Shown here piece after piece: positions 11,386-23,476 of a DNA stretch of 64,000 bases. The number at the start of each line of letters is the position of its first letter. Positions within the stretch are counted from its first letter, which is position 1. The stretch is from Chamaea fasciata (Eukaryota > Chordata > Aves > Passeriformes > Sylviidae): positions 113,199,745 through 113,263,744 of the forward strand of contig JARCOQ010000002.1 in the NCBI GenBank assembly GCA_029207755.1, written 5' to 3'. A program made the translations under genes and the position numbers. A model generated the notes under the pieces. That model was not told the origin of the DNA. It saw only the letters and a list, made by a program, of their open reading frames with translations, and ran no database searches.

Positions 11386-12739
11386 TGTGATGTCTGCTTC
11401 CATCACCTTTTGCTGTGGTTTTCCCAAAGTGTGATAACCATGTTGGTGCCATCCTTTGAGTAATGTCTTCTTGTGCCTTGGGAAAAAGGAAAAGGAACTC
11501 AGGGGTCACGTTTTTGGAAAAAAAATTGGGGTTCACTCACCTTTTTTTGCTATCATGGGGCAAAGAGGCAGAAGGGTGCAAGCCCTGAGTGCTCTGAACC
11601 AAACCCACCCAGGACTCGCAGCATTTGGTCCATCTCACAACCAGGAGGCTTTGGTTCAGCTTCAATATTTTTTGGATCAGAAGAAATGCGTTGATGTCAC
11701 TTTACTTCCTCCTTAGAAATAGATCTTTAGTCCATTTGGGAGCAGCTCTTATAGAAATTCTTTGCTTACGTAAGGACTGGGGTGGAAAAAAATGATAATT
11801 TTTCCCATAATAGGAAAAATGGGAGGAAAAAGTTATTCTAGGTCTTTCTCCAGAGGAAAAAAAAGCTTGTTACGTGGGAGCTGTCAGCTCGTATTACTTT
11901 GTGGCATCCTCTGATTCTGTGAGAAGTGATATTGCTTGTTTTATGCAGAGCATAAATGATTGAATACCGCGGTCAGTGTTTTTAACAAAGCAGCCCTGCA
12001 GCCGCCTCGCTAAGTGCCTCCTTGTGTGTGTGTGTCCTGGCCACTTCTGTGTGCCCTGGCCAAGGGGACATGGAGCAGAGCATCCCAAATTGGTGCCAAC
12101 GCGCTGTTCCAGCTCTGGCTGGAGGTACCAGCCGTGCTCTGACAGCAGCAGAGCTCAGAGTGCTGGGGCAGGGTGGGAACTCCCCGCGATTTCCCTGTGA
12201 ACGTCGCTAATGCAAACGTTTCTGCACCGTGCTCAACTCAAATTGTTCTAACACAGAAAAGTGCAGCACTGCATGGTTGTTTCATCACTGTTTTTAGTGG
12301 GAATTATGCTGTTGAAAGGCCACCAAGTGAGCAAAGTGTTTAAAGTGCCTGGAAATGGATCGGGTTGTGCTTGCATCCATAGCTTTGCCAAGCCCAAGGG
12401 CTAAAGGTCTGCAGAGAGGAACAGAAGACACCAGATGAAGACTTTCTCAAGGTACGAGCTTCTTCTAGACCTGCAGATTGCTGAGATGTCACTCAGTTAA
12501 AGGGATCATTTCCCATCTAGTCTGCATGTCTGACCAATGTGGCCATAAAACGGTAAAATTTTTTTAGAAGTACACCAAAAAATAAACAAACCAACCAACC
12601 CTACAAAACGCCACCCCCCCCCCCAAAAAAAAAACAGCCAACCTTTTGCCTCCAAACCAGAAATTAAAAATAAAACATTAAGAATTACCCATGAAGTATT
12701 TCCAAACAGAATGAAGTAACTATCTGTTAGCACTATGTT
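11386..12739. other. Unassigned intergenic sequence downstream of DSCAM
   Basis: Nothing recognisable, apart from a C/A-rich run near 12612-12634. Confidence 0.6.
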
Positions 12740-12818
12740 TTAGTTGTTATGGGAGTGTTTGGTCAAAGGTTGGGCTCAATGATCTTGGAGGTCTTTTCCA
12801 AGCTTAGCGATTCCATGA
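12740..12818 (+). mobile_element. CR1 3' tail
   Basis: Forward CR1 terminus with TTGGGCTCAATGATCTTGG, AGGTCTTTTCCAAGC and CGATTCCATGA. Confidence 0.8.
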
Positions 12819-13794
12819 AAAAAAGATTAGGCAATTCATTTGCTTTGGTTTGATGTTATTTCTTTTTTCCATAGAGAAAAATGGTGTTAATAAGAACCTA
12901 ATTAAAACACGCAGAAAGAAATTTCTTTTACTATTTCCCATTGAAAAAGCACAGAAAATGAAACTTTTATAGAAGATTTTGGGGCAATTCAGTCCTAGTT
13001 TATTTCCTTAAAAGTCTTTGTGCTGTGCTCAGCTTGAGCTGGATGGGGCATTAGCACTGCATGTAGAAATAAAAATTGATTTATTCAGTAGCATTTAGGA
13101 CTCTTGAGTCTCCAAACACTTTCATATTCTATATTCAAAGCTTCTTCCTTGTCCTCTGTAAAAAGGTGAAAAGCTTTTGGACAAAATCGAGGTTTGGTGC
13201 ATTTGTTCCTGTGGCTCTTGGCTTCCCTCAAGCACAGGGGTGGTGGGTCCTGTGGCTGCCCATCAAAACTTCAGTGACAGGCAAGAATGAACCAGCAATG
13301 CAGGCAGGAAATAGCCACAATTTAAACTCCTGGTGCCTGCTGATAGTGGAAATATTCCAACATCTCGCTACATCTACATTTGGCTGATGATCTGGAAAAG
13401 TGTCAACCGTCCTTGACTTAATGAGACTTCCTCCTCATCTGTATTCAATCTGCCTGCTAAAATCCATCCTCCTTATGAACCGAGCATGCCTTTGGGGGGC
13501 CCATATTCAAATAAATTCACTGCAAGTCTCCTGCTGGTTGAAATCAGAGTGGAACCGGGCTGCTGCTTCCCACAGGAGGCCGGGAGCTGCAGGGAGCCTG
13601 GCTCCATGCCCAGCATCCCGGTGGATCTGCAGAGTGCACAACTGTAAACATGAGCACGGTCCCCTTGGCTTGAGGCTCTCACTGGATTTTCATCTTCCCA
13701 GCAGCGCTGGATAAACATGGAACAGGAGCTTGGTGATACAGGTTTACAGGTGGCCAGAATATTATAAACCAGGTGTTAATGTATCAATTTCTGA

Positions 13795-14110
13795 GGGTCC
13801 AGCCGTTGCAGATTGGCTTAAAATAATTTCAGCGAGACTGCTCTTCAGAGGTTTTTTGTAAAGCAAAAGGTTTAATAAATGAAAAATATCAAAATAACAA
13901 ATGTTACAGAAAACAAAAGAAAAGCCACGTACAGGTGTCCAAGAAAACCTCTGACACCCTGATAGAAACACTCCAAAAAGCCTCTTATTTACTTTGTGTG
14001 CCTTCCTAAATATTGAATGTTTTAGGAGGGACAACCTGGCCTGCTGCCAATAGGGAGAGATACAGGATTTGAAGAACAGCAAAAAGGTTCAATAGATGCT
14101 TCTCTCCTGG
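13795..14110 (-). mobile_element. Possible LTR remnant, unclassified
   Basis: On the - strand this block has a TTTATTAAACCTTTTGC stretch followed by text (CTCTGAAGAGC, GTCTCGCTGAAATT) that resembles the R-U5 region of avian ERVL-type LTRs as I remember them. I cannot define ends or a target duplication. Confidence 0.3.
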
Positions 14111-14472
14111 CACTGAGCCAATCACTGTCAGAAGGGTATCGAACTTTCTGGGTTCTTTTCCTTTTAAGAAATGGAAATGGAAGGGGAGAGTCTTAAACTT
14201 TTCCCTAAATGGAAAACACTTGCTGGGGGTGTTGGTTCATTCCTACAGCTCTGAGGGACAGCCTGTTCTACTTCCTATCCAGTCCAGGTGGAGGAATCTT
14301 TTCTGGGATCAGTGCAGCTGGGAGCAGCCCAGCCCCTGCTGGATGCACTGAGCTGCAGGGCCCAGGTGATGGGAAAAGAGTTGATTTCACTCTGCCTGCA
14401 CCATTTTAAACACTGGAAGAGAACCATCTAAATCCATGGATCCAGTATGCCTGTATCCTGGCACGGGATATG

Positions 14473-15071
14473 CTCAGAATCCTGGAATCATTAAGGTAGG
14501 GAAAACTCTCCCAGCCCATGGAGTTCCAGCTGTGCCCAATACCCACCTTGTCCCCAGCCCAGAGCACTGAGTGCCACCTCCAGCCCTTCCTTGGATACCT
14601 CCAGGGATGGGCACTCCAAACCACCCTGGGCAGCTCCTTCCATGGCCTGACCACCCTTTCCACGGGGAAATTCCTGCTGCTGTCCAAGCTGAGCCTCCCC
14701 TGGCCCAGCCTGAGGCCATTCCCTCTCCTCCTGTCCCTGTTCCCTGGGAGCAGAGCCCGACCCCCCCGGCTGTCCCCTCCTGGTAGGGACTTGTGCAGAG
14801 CCACCAGGTCCCCCCTGAGCCTCCTTTTCTCCAGGCTCAGCCCCTTGCCCAGCTCCCTCAGCCCCTCCTGGGGCTCCAGCCCCTTCCCCAGCTCCCTGCC
14901 CTGCCCTGGACACGCTCCAGCCCCTCCAGGGCTCTCCTGCAGGAGCCACAACTGGACACAGCCCTGGAGCACAGAGGGACAATCCCTGCCCTGCTCCTGC
15001 TGGACACACAATTCCTCATCCAGCCCAGGAGCCAGTGGCCTCTTGCCCACCTGGGCACCCTGCTGCACTCA
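14473..15071 (-). mobile_element. CR1 LINE fragment (~600 bp), subfamily 2
   Basis: A GC-rich reverse CR1: AATCCTGGAATCATTAAGG, CCTCCAGGGATGGGCACTCC, CTCCTTTTCTCCAGGCTCAG, CAGGAGCCACAACTGGACAC. It shares its 5' half almost word for word with 54406-54680. Frames of up to ~220 codons on both strands are by-products of its base composition. Confidence 0.9.
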
Positions 15072-18000
15072 CCAGTTCCACCATTGCACCAAATGCCCTC
15101 TTGGGAAATATTCATGGAAGTGAAAACAGCAGTTGGCATCAGCATGAGCCCTCCAAAGAAAAGCCCTGAAGGTATCAGAACATCAAGGTATCAGTGCGAG
15201 CACATCCCCCACAAAACTGTGACTCCATCTTAGTCCCAAGGGCGATTGGAGACTTTACTTCAAAAGATGAATTTAATAGCTAAAACTCTTCCCTGTCTTC
15301 TGTCTCCTAGAAATGGTACCTCCTGAGAGAGACTCACTCTTTTCCACGTTACACTTTTCCTCATATCCCAACCTCAGCTAACCCTTTAATGACTCACAGA
15401 TAGCAATTAAGTCTCCCTTTTTGTCTCAAATGAGTTAGCAACTCCCTCACTCCTGCCTTTTCTAAGAAACCTTTTATCCTTTATTCCATTACCGTTTCAT
15501 TTAAATTGTCTGATTAACACAATTGCAGTTTAACTCAGTAGAGATTTTCCATCTCCTTGTTTTCAAGTTGAAACTTGCTTTTCCTACCCAGAACTGAAAA
15601 AAAAATTGACTGTTTAAATGTTTATCTTTTGGTCATTTTGTTTTTACCCAGGTGATTTCCACGGTAGTGGTACCATAGCTAGGAAGGGTTAGGAGTTATA
15701 AGCAAGGTGAGGTATTATTCCACCACATAACCCAGTTGAAAAACAAACAAAACAACTCTGGGCTGCCATCTGGGACAAAAGAGAGTGCAGAGGAGCTTTG
15801 TGCAAACAGATTTTCCATTCTCCCAGGTAGCTGGAGGGATGATACCCATCCCTGGCTTGCAGGTGGGCAGTAGGTCTCTTCCTGAATCCTTTCATTCAGT
15901 GGTTAGGGGTAAAAGTCGCCAGACTTTGACACCCAAGTCACTTTGACAGCACACCCAGGTGTGTATGAAGAGGAGGCTTTGCTTGGGTTTTTATTTTGGG
16001 GGGTGTCTTTTGTTATTCTGAAGATATGAACATCCAAGAAGTGGGAAAAAAGGGGCAGCTGGACAGACAAACTGCCAGCACATTTTCCTGAGCAGGCTGA
16101 AAAACTCTCCCAGGGAAGGAAGCTTTATTTTAGAAGGAAGGAAAGGTAAAAAAAAGGAAAACAAAACAAAACAAAACAAAACCATACAGCCTGCTCATAG
16201 TTTTAGTGCTAGTCAGGTTATTTTAGGTCACAGCAGTTGCTTAATGGGCTCTCTTGGTTGACTATGAAGCATTCCAGCAGGGAAAAGAGAGTGCTTTTCA
16301 CCATTAATTTTCTCTGAGCTTGCCTGAGCCTCCCAGGGGAAAGCTCCCCTCCTTCCCCAGAATGAAAATGCCTTTGTAGGAAGTGCAGGAGCCCAGCAAA
16401 GGCTGCTCACACTGCTGGGGGGTCGTGCAGAGCACCTCCCTGGGGAGGGGCTTGTACTTTCCAAACTATTCCTCCTTTTTCCACAGTGAGTGTTGTGCTC
16501 GTAGGTTTCAGGATTTCAGGACAGAGGGTGCTAGAATGGACACCAAGAAAAAGGCTCTGTGACTGTTTTCAGGGTTGACAAGGGCCCTGCAAATTTCCCT
16601 GCAGGAATTCAGCGGGGGAGAGTTTGGCACAGGGGTTCCACACCCTGCAGAACCCTCCTCCAGGCTCTGCCCTCCCAGATTAAGGATTTTGCCCTTCACA
16701 GGCACCTGATTTTTGGGCCAGATGGTGGGCAAGGGGACAAGTGACAGGGAGGATCCAGAGACAGAGCTGACTAAACACAGCCATGGTGAGAGGGGACAGA
16801 TTTCCCTCCTGTTGGAGCAGCCATCTGAGCATAAAATGCAGGCCTGTCTCCCTGCAAAGTGTTTGTCAGGGGAAAGCTGATGCAGGGATTTGTTTGGTGC
16901 TGCTGGACACACTTAGAATTTCTAGCCAGTGATTTTTTAAATAATTCTTTCATTCATGGGAAGTATATGCACGTAAAAGGTTTTGAAATCTCTGTGATTG
17001 AAAGAAAGTGATGAAAGTGATCACTGCCCTTGCCCATGGGACAGTAATGCCAACACCAGGTTCTCACAGTACCTAAACTAAAAAATTTACTTTGAGAAAA
17101 AATTGGCAAAGTCTCTGTTTTCACATTGGAGCCGCCAAGATTTCATCCTCTGAGCCTGTCAGAAAGCACAACCCACCCCCTCCAGAGCTCAAACCTTGGG
17201 ACTCGTATTTAATTGGAAGTGAGAAAGATAGGTGTTTCATAAAAAGATAGCACATAATTGTGAGAGAAACCCACAACACAATGGCAAGAAAAGGTGGAAA
17301 ACCTGAAGAAATGCTGTCATTAAGGCACCTTGTCTTCACAGCAGTAATATGATTTTGGAATATTGTCCAAGCTCAGTCAAGTCACATCTTTGCAGCTTTT
17401 CTTTGCACTTAAAGTTTTCCTGTATGCTTTCTTTAGGGGTCCCAGTCTCAGCGGGATAACAAAATCACCTGATTCAACACTTTGACAGAGAAAGCAGATA
17501 TTTCAGGGCTGTCTGTAGTGCAATGGATGCTTTGGATGGTGTGGGGAGGGAAGAGAGCATAGCAGGGGCTCAGAAATAATGAGCACACATTGAAACATGT
17601 ATTGCCATAATCTTTCCACTGCCTATGGCTGATCCTGCAGATTTTCCCTGAAGAAAACACATTAACAGCTTGGCAATTATCTCTCTTCCCACACCCTTCC
17701 AGGTCTCATCCTTTCTCCCCATCCCATCCTGCCCTCAGTTTTCAGAGGGTTGAAGAAACAGTGCAGCTGCCTCTGGATCTTAGGGAACATCTTCTTCCCC
17801 ACATCTCTGCTGGCATCTCCAGCATCTCCCAGTCCCTCTCACACCCCAGGCTGAGCTCTTGTACCCCTGGTGCCCCTTCTTCTGGCACCCACCACCCTGC
17901 TGCTGTAAAACCAGAAAAGTGGGGCCAGGGGCTCCCCTGTGGCCAGGACAAGTCTCAGTCCAGACCATTCCCAAAAATCCTGGAGACTGAGGCACAGACA

Positions 18001-20612
18001 GCTCAGCTCTGATGGATAAGGGTCTGTCCAGAGGCTGGAGATCAAACAGTGCCTGCCTTGCCCAGAAGCTCCCAGGTCTCCCAAGTAAAGCCCTTCTGTT
18101 TTATGGGAGAGGATAAATAGCCTGGCAATATTAAAGACCTCACCTCTAATCCCAGGCGGGGGCAGGTCTGCTGCAGCCCTCCCAGCTCTGAGCAGGTCCC
18201 ACTGTCACCTCTGGTGTGCCTGGCGACCCAGAGACATGCAGGAAAGTGAGAGCTCACTGGGACTCTGGTGGATTTAAATAAAATTATACCAAAAACACAA
18301 GGCAGGGACACTTGTGCTCGTGAAGAGAAGCCTTAGAGAGCTGTAAGGCTCTGCTCTGTACCAGATTCTTCACCTCTGTGTAATTGCTCCAACATTAGTA
18401 ATAGTAAAATTATATGCTTCCATAAGGAAATTTAAATTAAATGTAACCTAAATCAATTTAAACTTTAAAACACTGAGCTCGTACCACCTGTTCTTCCTAT
18501 AGAACAAATTATATTTAAGCCCCAAGGTCAACAGCAAAGGGAAAGCTTAATTAAAGTTGATAGCAGACTACATAATCACACCTGAACCTACATACAAATA
18601 GATGAAGAAGCACCAGGAGCCATTTATTTTATTCTGATATCCTTGCCTGGGTTGTAATAAGATTTTTCTTTAAAAATGGCAACAGCTTCAGTTGCATTTC
18701 ATCTTACACAGTACAGGAGGGAACGGATACCTTGGCAAGCTGCTCTCCACCAACCACAAAAGCTCCTTCATTAGTCTCTGACACGTTGGGCCATAGCTCT
18801 TTGCACTCCTAATTAAAATATCATCTCTGAAGGTGAACCCTCTCCACTATTTGTAAGCAGAATCACCTCAGGTGGAGGAGCCAACGCACTCGGGAACACA
18901 GAATTGATGAGGTGCTGCTAAAAATAACTCTGCAGCTTTCCTGTCACTTCAAAGAGAGCCAAGGCAACACTCCAGAGAGAGGGTGAAGCTCGTTTCAGAT
19001 TTTATTTGAGGAGGATTTGGGACTGAGCAGCTGAAAAAGAGTGGATGTGACCTCACAAGGGGAGTCAGCTCACAACACGTGGGGCGGGTTTGGAAATTGG
19101 ACTGCTCTTCCCTGGCCCTGGAGTCTAGCACTCCATCCATCCAGATGGATATGGTTTTCAGAGCAAAGAGGGGGAGTTGGAGCACCGGGAAGGAGTGGGA
19201 CTGTGGGTTATTTTGTGGTCAATGTGGCATTACAGAGCCAGGTGTCACCTGCACCACGAGTATCTCATCTGTGATTATGGTTTGGGCACGTCCCACTTGT
19301 GCTCTTGGCCAGGATCAGTGTGAGTGACCATCACAGCCCTTTTACTGCTTGGAAAGTGGGGGAAGGGAGCAGGGAAAGATGCTGAAACCACAGCACCAGC
19401 TCCTTCTTCCAGCCACATCACTCTCCAGGGTTTGTCTCAGCCCTGTGTGCATGCACAGGCAAATCTGAATTTTTCTGGCCCACCCTTTAGCCAGCATTGC
19501 CCTATCCAGGAGACAGTGTCCCCTGGTTATCTTTATACATTTTTATTCTATTCTTTCCCCCCTCACAGCAAAAAGTTGAGCTCCTTAATCCATTCAGCAG
19601 CACATCACAAGTCAGGGACTTGTAGAGACAAAAGCTCAGGGCAAGGTGAAGGGAGTAATCTACACTGAATAGAACTAGAAGAGAAGGAAAATAATTGGAT
19701 GAAGTCTAAATACTAGAAGGTCTCTGCATCAAATCTTAAAGGTATAAAAAGCCCACGATCTCCCCTCACAGCTGTGAACCACTTTTCATGCCCACATGCT
19801 CCCAGCAGGTCTCTGGGAGCTGCATTGAGGTGTCCCATCCCTTCCAGAGCAAACAGAAACCCCACAGCCATGTCCATAGGTGGCAAATGGAAATGGTCAG
19901 TGTTTTCCACCCCAGGAAAATGCAGAAAGTTTTATGCCAGAGCTGCCAGTGTCAGGAAGAACAGGTTTGGTACAAAGATTGCTGCTACTAATTCTCATGA
20001 TTCTCAGTAGATTTGTTCCAGCACAGCCTGATGTCTAGGGATCTCAGTGGAAAAGTCCACACAGTGGACCCAAAATTTTCATGCCAGTCTCCCATTTTCA
20101 GCAACAACCAGCTTAAAAACAACCTGGTTTCCTCCCAGTTCAATCAGCAGGCCCAAGATGAATAAGAGTTGTCTTCACCTGAGGTTCTGAGGTCAACAAA
20201 ACCTCTCCTGGCATTCCAAGGCATCTGCCTGTTGGTAGCCTCTTTCTCCTCTATTTGGGGTCTAGCAGAGGCTTGTGGGGATTCAGCTTCTAGGTGGGGC
20301 CCTTAAGAGTCCCTTCCCAACACCTGGAAAAATCTCCACCCTTTGGGTGACCTTGGCAACTTCCCTCAGTTTCCAGGAAGCAGCCCAAGCCACCATCTAC
20401 AGCCACAACAGGCTGGGATCGGAAAACAAACATTTGCATTTATGGCTTTGCAGGGTTTTTTTTTCCTTACAAAATGAAGGAAGGCAAATTTCAGGATTTC
20501 CATTCTCCTGGGAAGCTGCAGACCTCTTTTTCCTGAGAGGCAAACAAAGGATTTCCAGCACTCCCATTATCTGAGAGGAAAAGTGGTTTTGGCCACATGC
20601 AGTGATGACCAC
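15072..20612. other. Unassigned intergenic sequence
   Basis: No CR1 or LTR is recognised over 5.5 kb, which is long for this window. The (AAAAC)n at 16156 is the only clear repeat. AT-rich blocks lie around 18360-18640. No coding pattern. Confidence 0.6.
16156..16182. repeat. (AAAAC)n microsatellite
   Basis: About five units of AAAAC. Confidence 0.9.
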
Positions 20613-21355
20613 TGTCTTGGTTTGGAAAAGACAGGTGTCTGCCAGGGAAGGCTGGAGCTTCCCTTGGAATGGAGAATGTAAAATCCCCTCCACCCAAATT
20701 ATTATAATTTTGCAATTAAGGGCCTTCAGGGAAAGATTTGGGAATAGGAATAGCAGTTTTTTCACTAGGAACATTAAAAAATAAAAATACAGTAAAGTAA
20801 ACAATCAAAAAGTCCTAGAAACACTGACGGAGTCAGAACATGACCTGACACCCTGGTCAGGGTGTTGAGAACAGTCCAAATAAATCCTCCTGGAGTGACA
20901 GATGTGGTTCTGTTGGAGCAGAGATGATCCTGTAGAAGGATGAAGTTTTCCTCTGAAGGTCCAGTGGTGCTGAGATGGGTCTGGTCTTCCTCTGGGAATC
21001 CAGTGCAAACAGGCTGTCCTGGTGTTCTGAATCTCAGGTTTTATCCAGGTAGGAGTTCTGGGCTCCTCCCCCTGGTTGGAGCATCTCCCAATGGGATGAT
21101 GGAACTGTATCAGCCATGCAGTGAGCCTCGATGGCCCATGGACAGCAGATATCCCCTGGAGGGAGGATGGGTCCTGGAAGAGATAAAGAACACTGCCCTA
21201 CCTGGTTTTAACAGCTGGCCCATTAACAAAAGGCACCCACCCCCAGCCCCCGCCAGAGTAAAAGAAAAAAAAAAAAAAAAAAACACCTCTCCACCTGGTT
21301 GCAACAGACAGGGAATAGAATACATGCTTTTTGTTATGTATTGCAACCCAAGACA
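20613..21355 (-). mobile_element. Songbird-type ERV LTR, 743 bp (solo)
   Basis: The element is bounded by TGTCTTGG and CCAAGACA, perfect 8-bp inverted ends. I recognise the text (TGTCTTGGTTTGG start, CTCCTCCCCCTGGTTGG, ATGCAGTGAGCCTCGATGG) as a repetitive LTR type common in songbird genomes, but I cannot name the family with certainty. Orientation is tentative: on the - strand there is a TATA-like GGATAAAACC near 21047-21038. A 19-base A run at 21265-21283 interrupts it. The flanks (ACCAC and ACTGC) are not an exact target duplication. Confidence 0.8.
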
Positions 21356-21539
21356 ACTGCTGACAGATTTTTCTCTGTGCTGCTTTGTCCGGAAACCAGA
21401 GCAGCCAGGACAAGGCTGGTCAAGGCCTGGGGCTCATCAGGCTTGGTGAAATCAGCCCTTACTGAGCCCAGGGTACCAACAACTTCCCTGGAGCACAGTG
21501 AGGGTTCCCCAAATAGCATTTTTTTTTAAATTACTTTTC

Positions 21540-21559
21540 TTTTTTTTTTTTTTTTTTTT
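21540..21559. repeat. Poly(T) run
   Basis: Twenty T, about 185 bases after the LTR at 20613-21355. Confidence 0.9.
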
Positions 21560-22711
21560 CCATGCTGGGCCTGTGAGAGGCTTGAAATTTTGCCGTGCAA
21601 ATTAACAATTGCCCAAATGACCAGGCAGCTGAAGCAGCTGGAGCTGGTGCTGACAGGTGTGAACTTAGCAGGGAGATTGAGATCCACAGAGCTCAGGGTA
21701 CATCCCAGTCCCAGGGACAACTTCCAAACACACTAACAAAAAGCACAGTTTCTGGAGGAAAGCAGCACGTTGTGTGCATGAGAAGGAAACCATTTCCAGC
21801 CCAAGAGATCTGAAGTAGTTTTTGCAGCTCCATAAAGAGCATTAGGCCAGATCATGTAAGAAAAGAGCAAGTCTTGCCCATTACCCAGCAATATATTGAC
21901 TTGTTTCTTACGTGATTCCGTAACAGAAACTCATCTCCAAAGCCTGCATACTTCCAGTTTTATTTCCCAGTAAAACACACATCTAGTTCTGACCAGGTAA
22001 AATCCATCTTATTTTCACTGAAGTCCCAAAGTCTTTAGTGGGGGTTTACGACGAGAGAAGCAGGCAGATAAGTGGGTGATAAAGACAGAAAGGGACCCAC
22101 TTGGGGAAGAAAAATGGCAGAGAAAAGGAGTTAAGACACAGGCAAAATTCACCACAACTTTAAATTCATGAAGGTGTGCACAGCTGATGTCTGTCTCAGG
22201 ATGTTCCTTGGCAATACAGCTTCTATCTTTTGCAGTTTTAATCAAAATCAAAAATTTCAGCATTTAGTAACAGGGGCAGTGCTAAATATTAATGTGACCC
22301 TGAGGGTGACATGATGCAGCCTCCAAGACAGCAAAACGTTAATGCCAGATGTCTCTGAGCTTTTAATTTGGCCTTATTTGCACTGAAAAAGATGGTACTC
22401 TCCCCCCTGGACAGCTACAGCAACATTTCCTGTACTAAAGGCTCAGGAGCTGCAGACCTCAGAGGGGAAAAGCTGCAGGTAAAGTCTCTGTTGGCACTTC
22501 CCCAAGATGTTATCAGGGGTAAAACCAAATAACTCAGGAGCCTGAGTGCTTTACAGGCCCCTCACACCACAGTGTGGAAAGGAGAGCTGCAGGGATCAGA
22601 TGATTCCCCCAAGGTTATTCTGGAGACACGAGATTTCAGCCTGCACTGCTTGGCACAAAGGCAATTTGGCTCAGCCTGAACCTGGTGGCAGGTTGCCCGA
22701 AAGAGCTGTAG

Positions 22712-22845
22712 ATCAGAGAATATCAGGATCTTGGAATGGTTTGAGTTGGAAGGGACCTCAAAGATCAACTCTCAAAGATCATCCTGGCCTTGGACACTTC
22801 CAGGAAAGAGGCAGCCACAGCTTCTCTGGGCAACTTGTGCCAATA
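22712..22845 (-). mobile_element. CR1 3' end
   Basis: Reverse CR1 terminus with GGAATGGTTTGAGTTGGAAG, GGGACCTCAAAGATC and CCACAGCTTCTCTGGGCAAC. A ~10-base piece (AACTCTCAAAGATC) is duplicated and the middle is deleted. Confidence 0.85.
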
Positions 22846-22857
22846 GTTGCTTAAAAA

Positions 22858-23140
22858 ATGAGGGAGAGGACCAGAGGAAGGAGCCTTAAGCTGATTCAGG
22901 GGAAATTCAGATCACATATCAGAAAAAAAAATCACTGTTAGGGTGGCCAGGCATGGAAATAAGTTACCCAGGGAGGTGGTGGAGTCATCATTCCTGGAGG
23001 TGTTTAAGAGGCATCAGGAGGTGGTGTTGGGTGATTTGGTTTCGTGGTTTAGGGGATACAGTGTCAATGCAGAGTTAATGGTTGGAATGATCCTAAAGGT
23101 CCATTTCAGCCTTGAGGGTTTTATGATTTCATTATTCTAG
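22858..23140 (+). mobile_element. CR1 3' end, older subfamily
   Basis: Forward CR1 with TGTTAGGGTGGCCAGGCATG, CCAGGGAGGTGGTGGAGTCA, CTGGAGGTGTTTAAGAGGCA and an ending near GGGTTTTATGATTTC. Its 5' end abuts that of the reverse CR1 just before it. Confidence 0.85.
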
Positions 23141-23163
23141 GAGGAGAATTGGGATGGGGGAAA

Positions 23164-23476
23164 GAGAGGAGAGGAGAGGAGAGGAGAGGAGAGGAGAGGA
23201 GAGGAGAGGAGAGGAGAGGAGAGGAGAGGAGAGGAGAGGAGAGGAGAGGAGAGGAGAGGAGAGGAGAGGAGAGGAGAGGAGAGGAGAGGAGAGGAGAGGA
23301 GAGGAGAGGAGAGGAGAGGAGAGGAGAGGAGAGGAGAGGAGAGGAGAGGAGAGGAGAGGAGAGGAGAGGAGAGGAGAGGAGAGGAGAGGAGAGGAGAGGA
23401 GAGGAGAGGAGAGGAGAGGAGAGGAGAGGAGAGGAGAGGAGAGGAGAGGAGAGGAGAGGAGAGGAGAGGAGAGGAG
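23164..23476. repeat. (GGAGA)n pentanucleotide array, ~62.6 copies
   Basis: A perfect 5-bp tandem repeat of 313 bases with no visible interruption, all purine on the + strand. It begins about 24 bases after a CR1 3' end. It is open in several frames on both strands, giving Arg-Arg-Gly-Glu-Glu or Ser-Pro-Leu-Leu-Ser repeats, which is a consequence of the period and not evidence of coding. Confidence 0.98.

Noticed and set aside
14406..15233. Frames of 146-220 codons on both strands
   Set aside because: The sequence is a GC-rich CR1 fragment, and the near-identical DNA recurs at 54406-54680.
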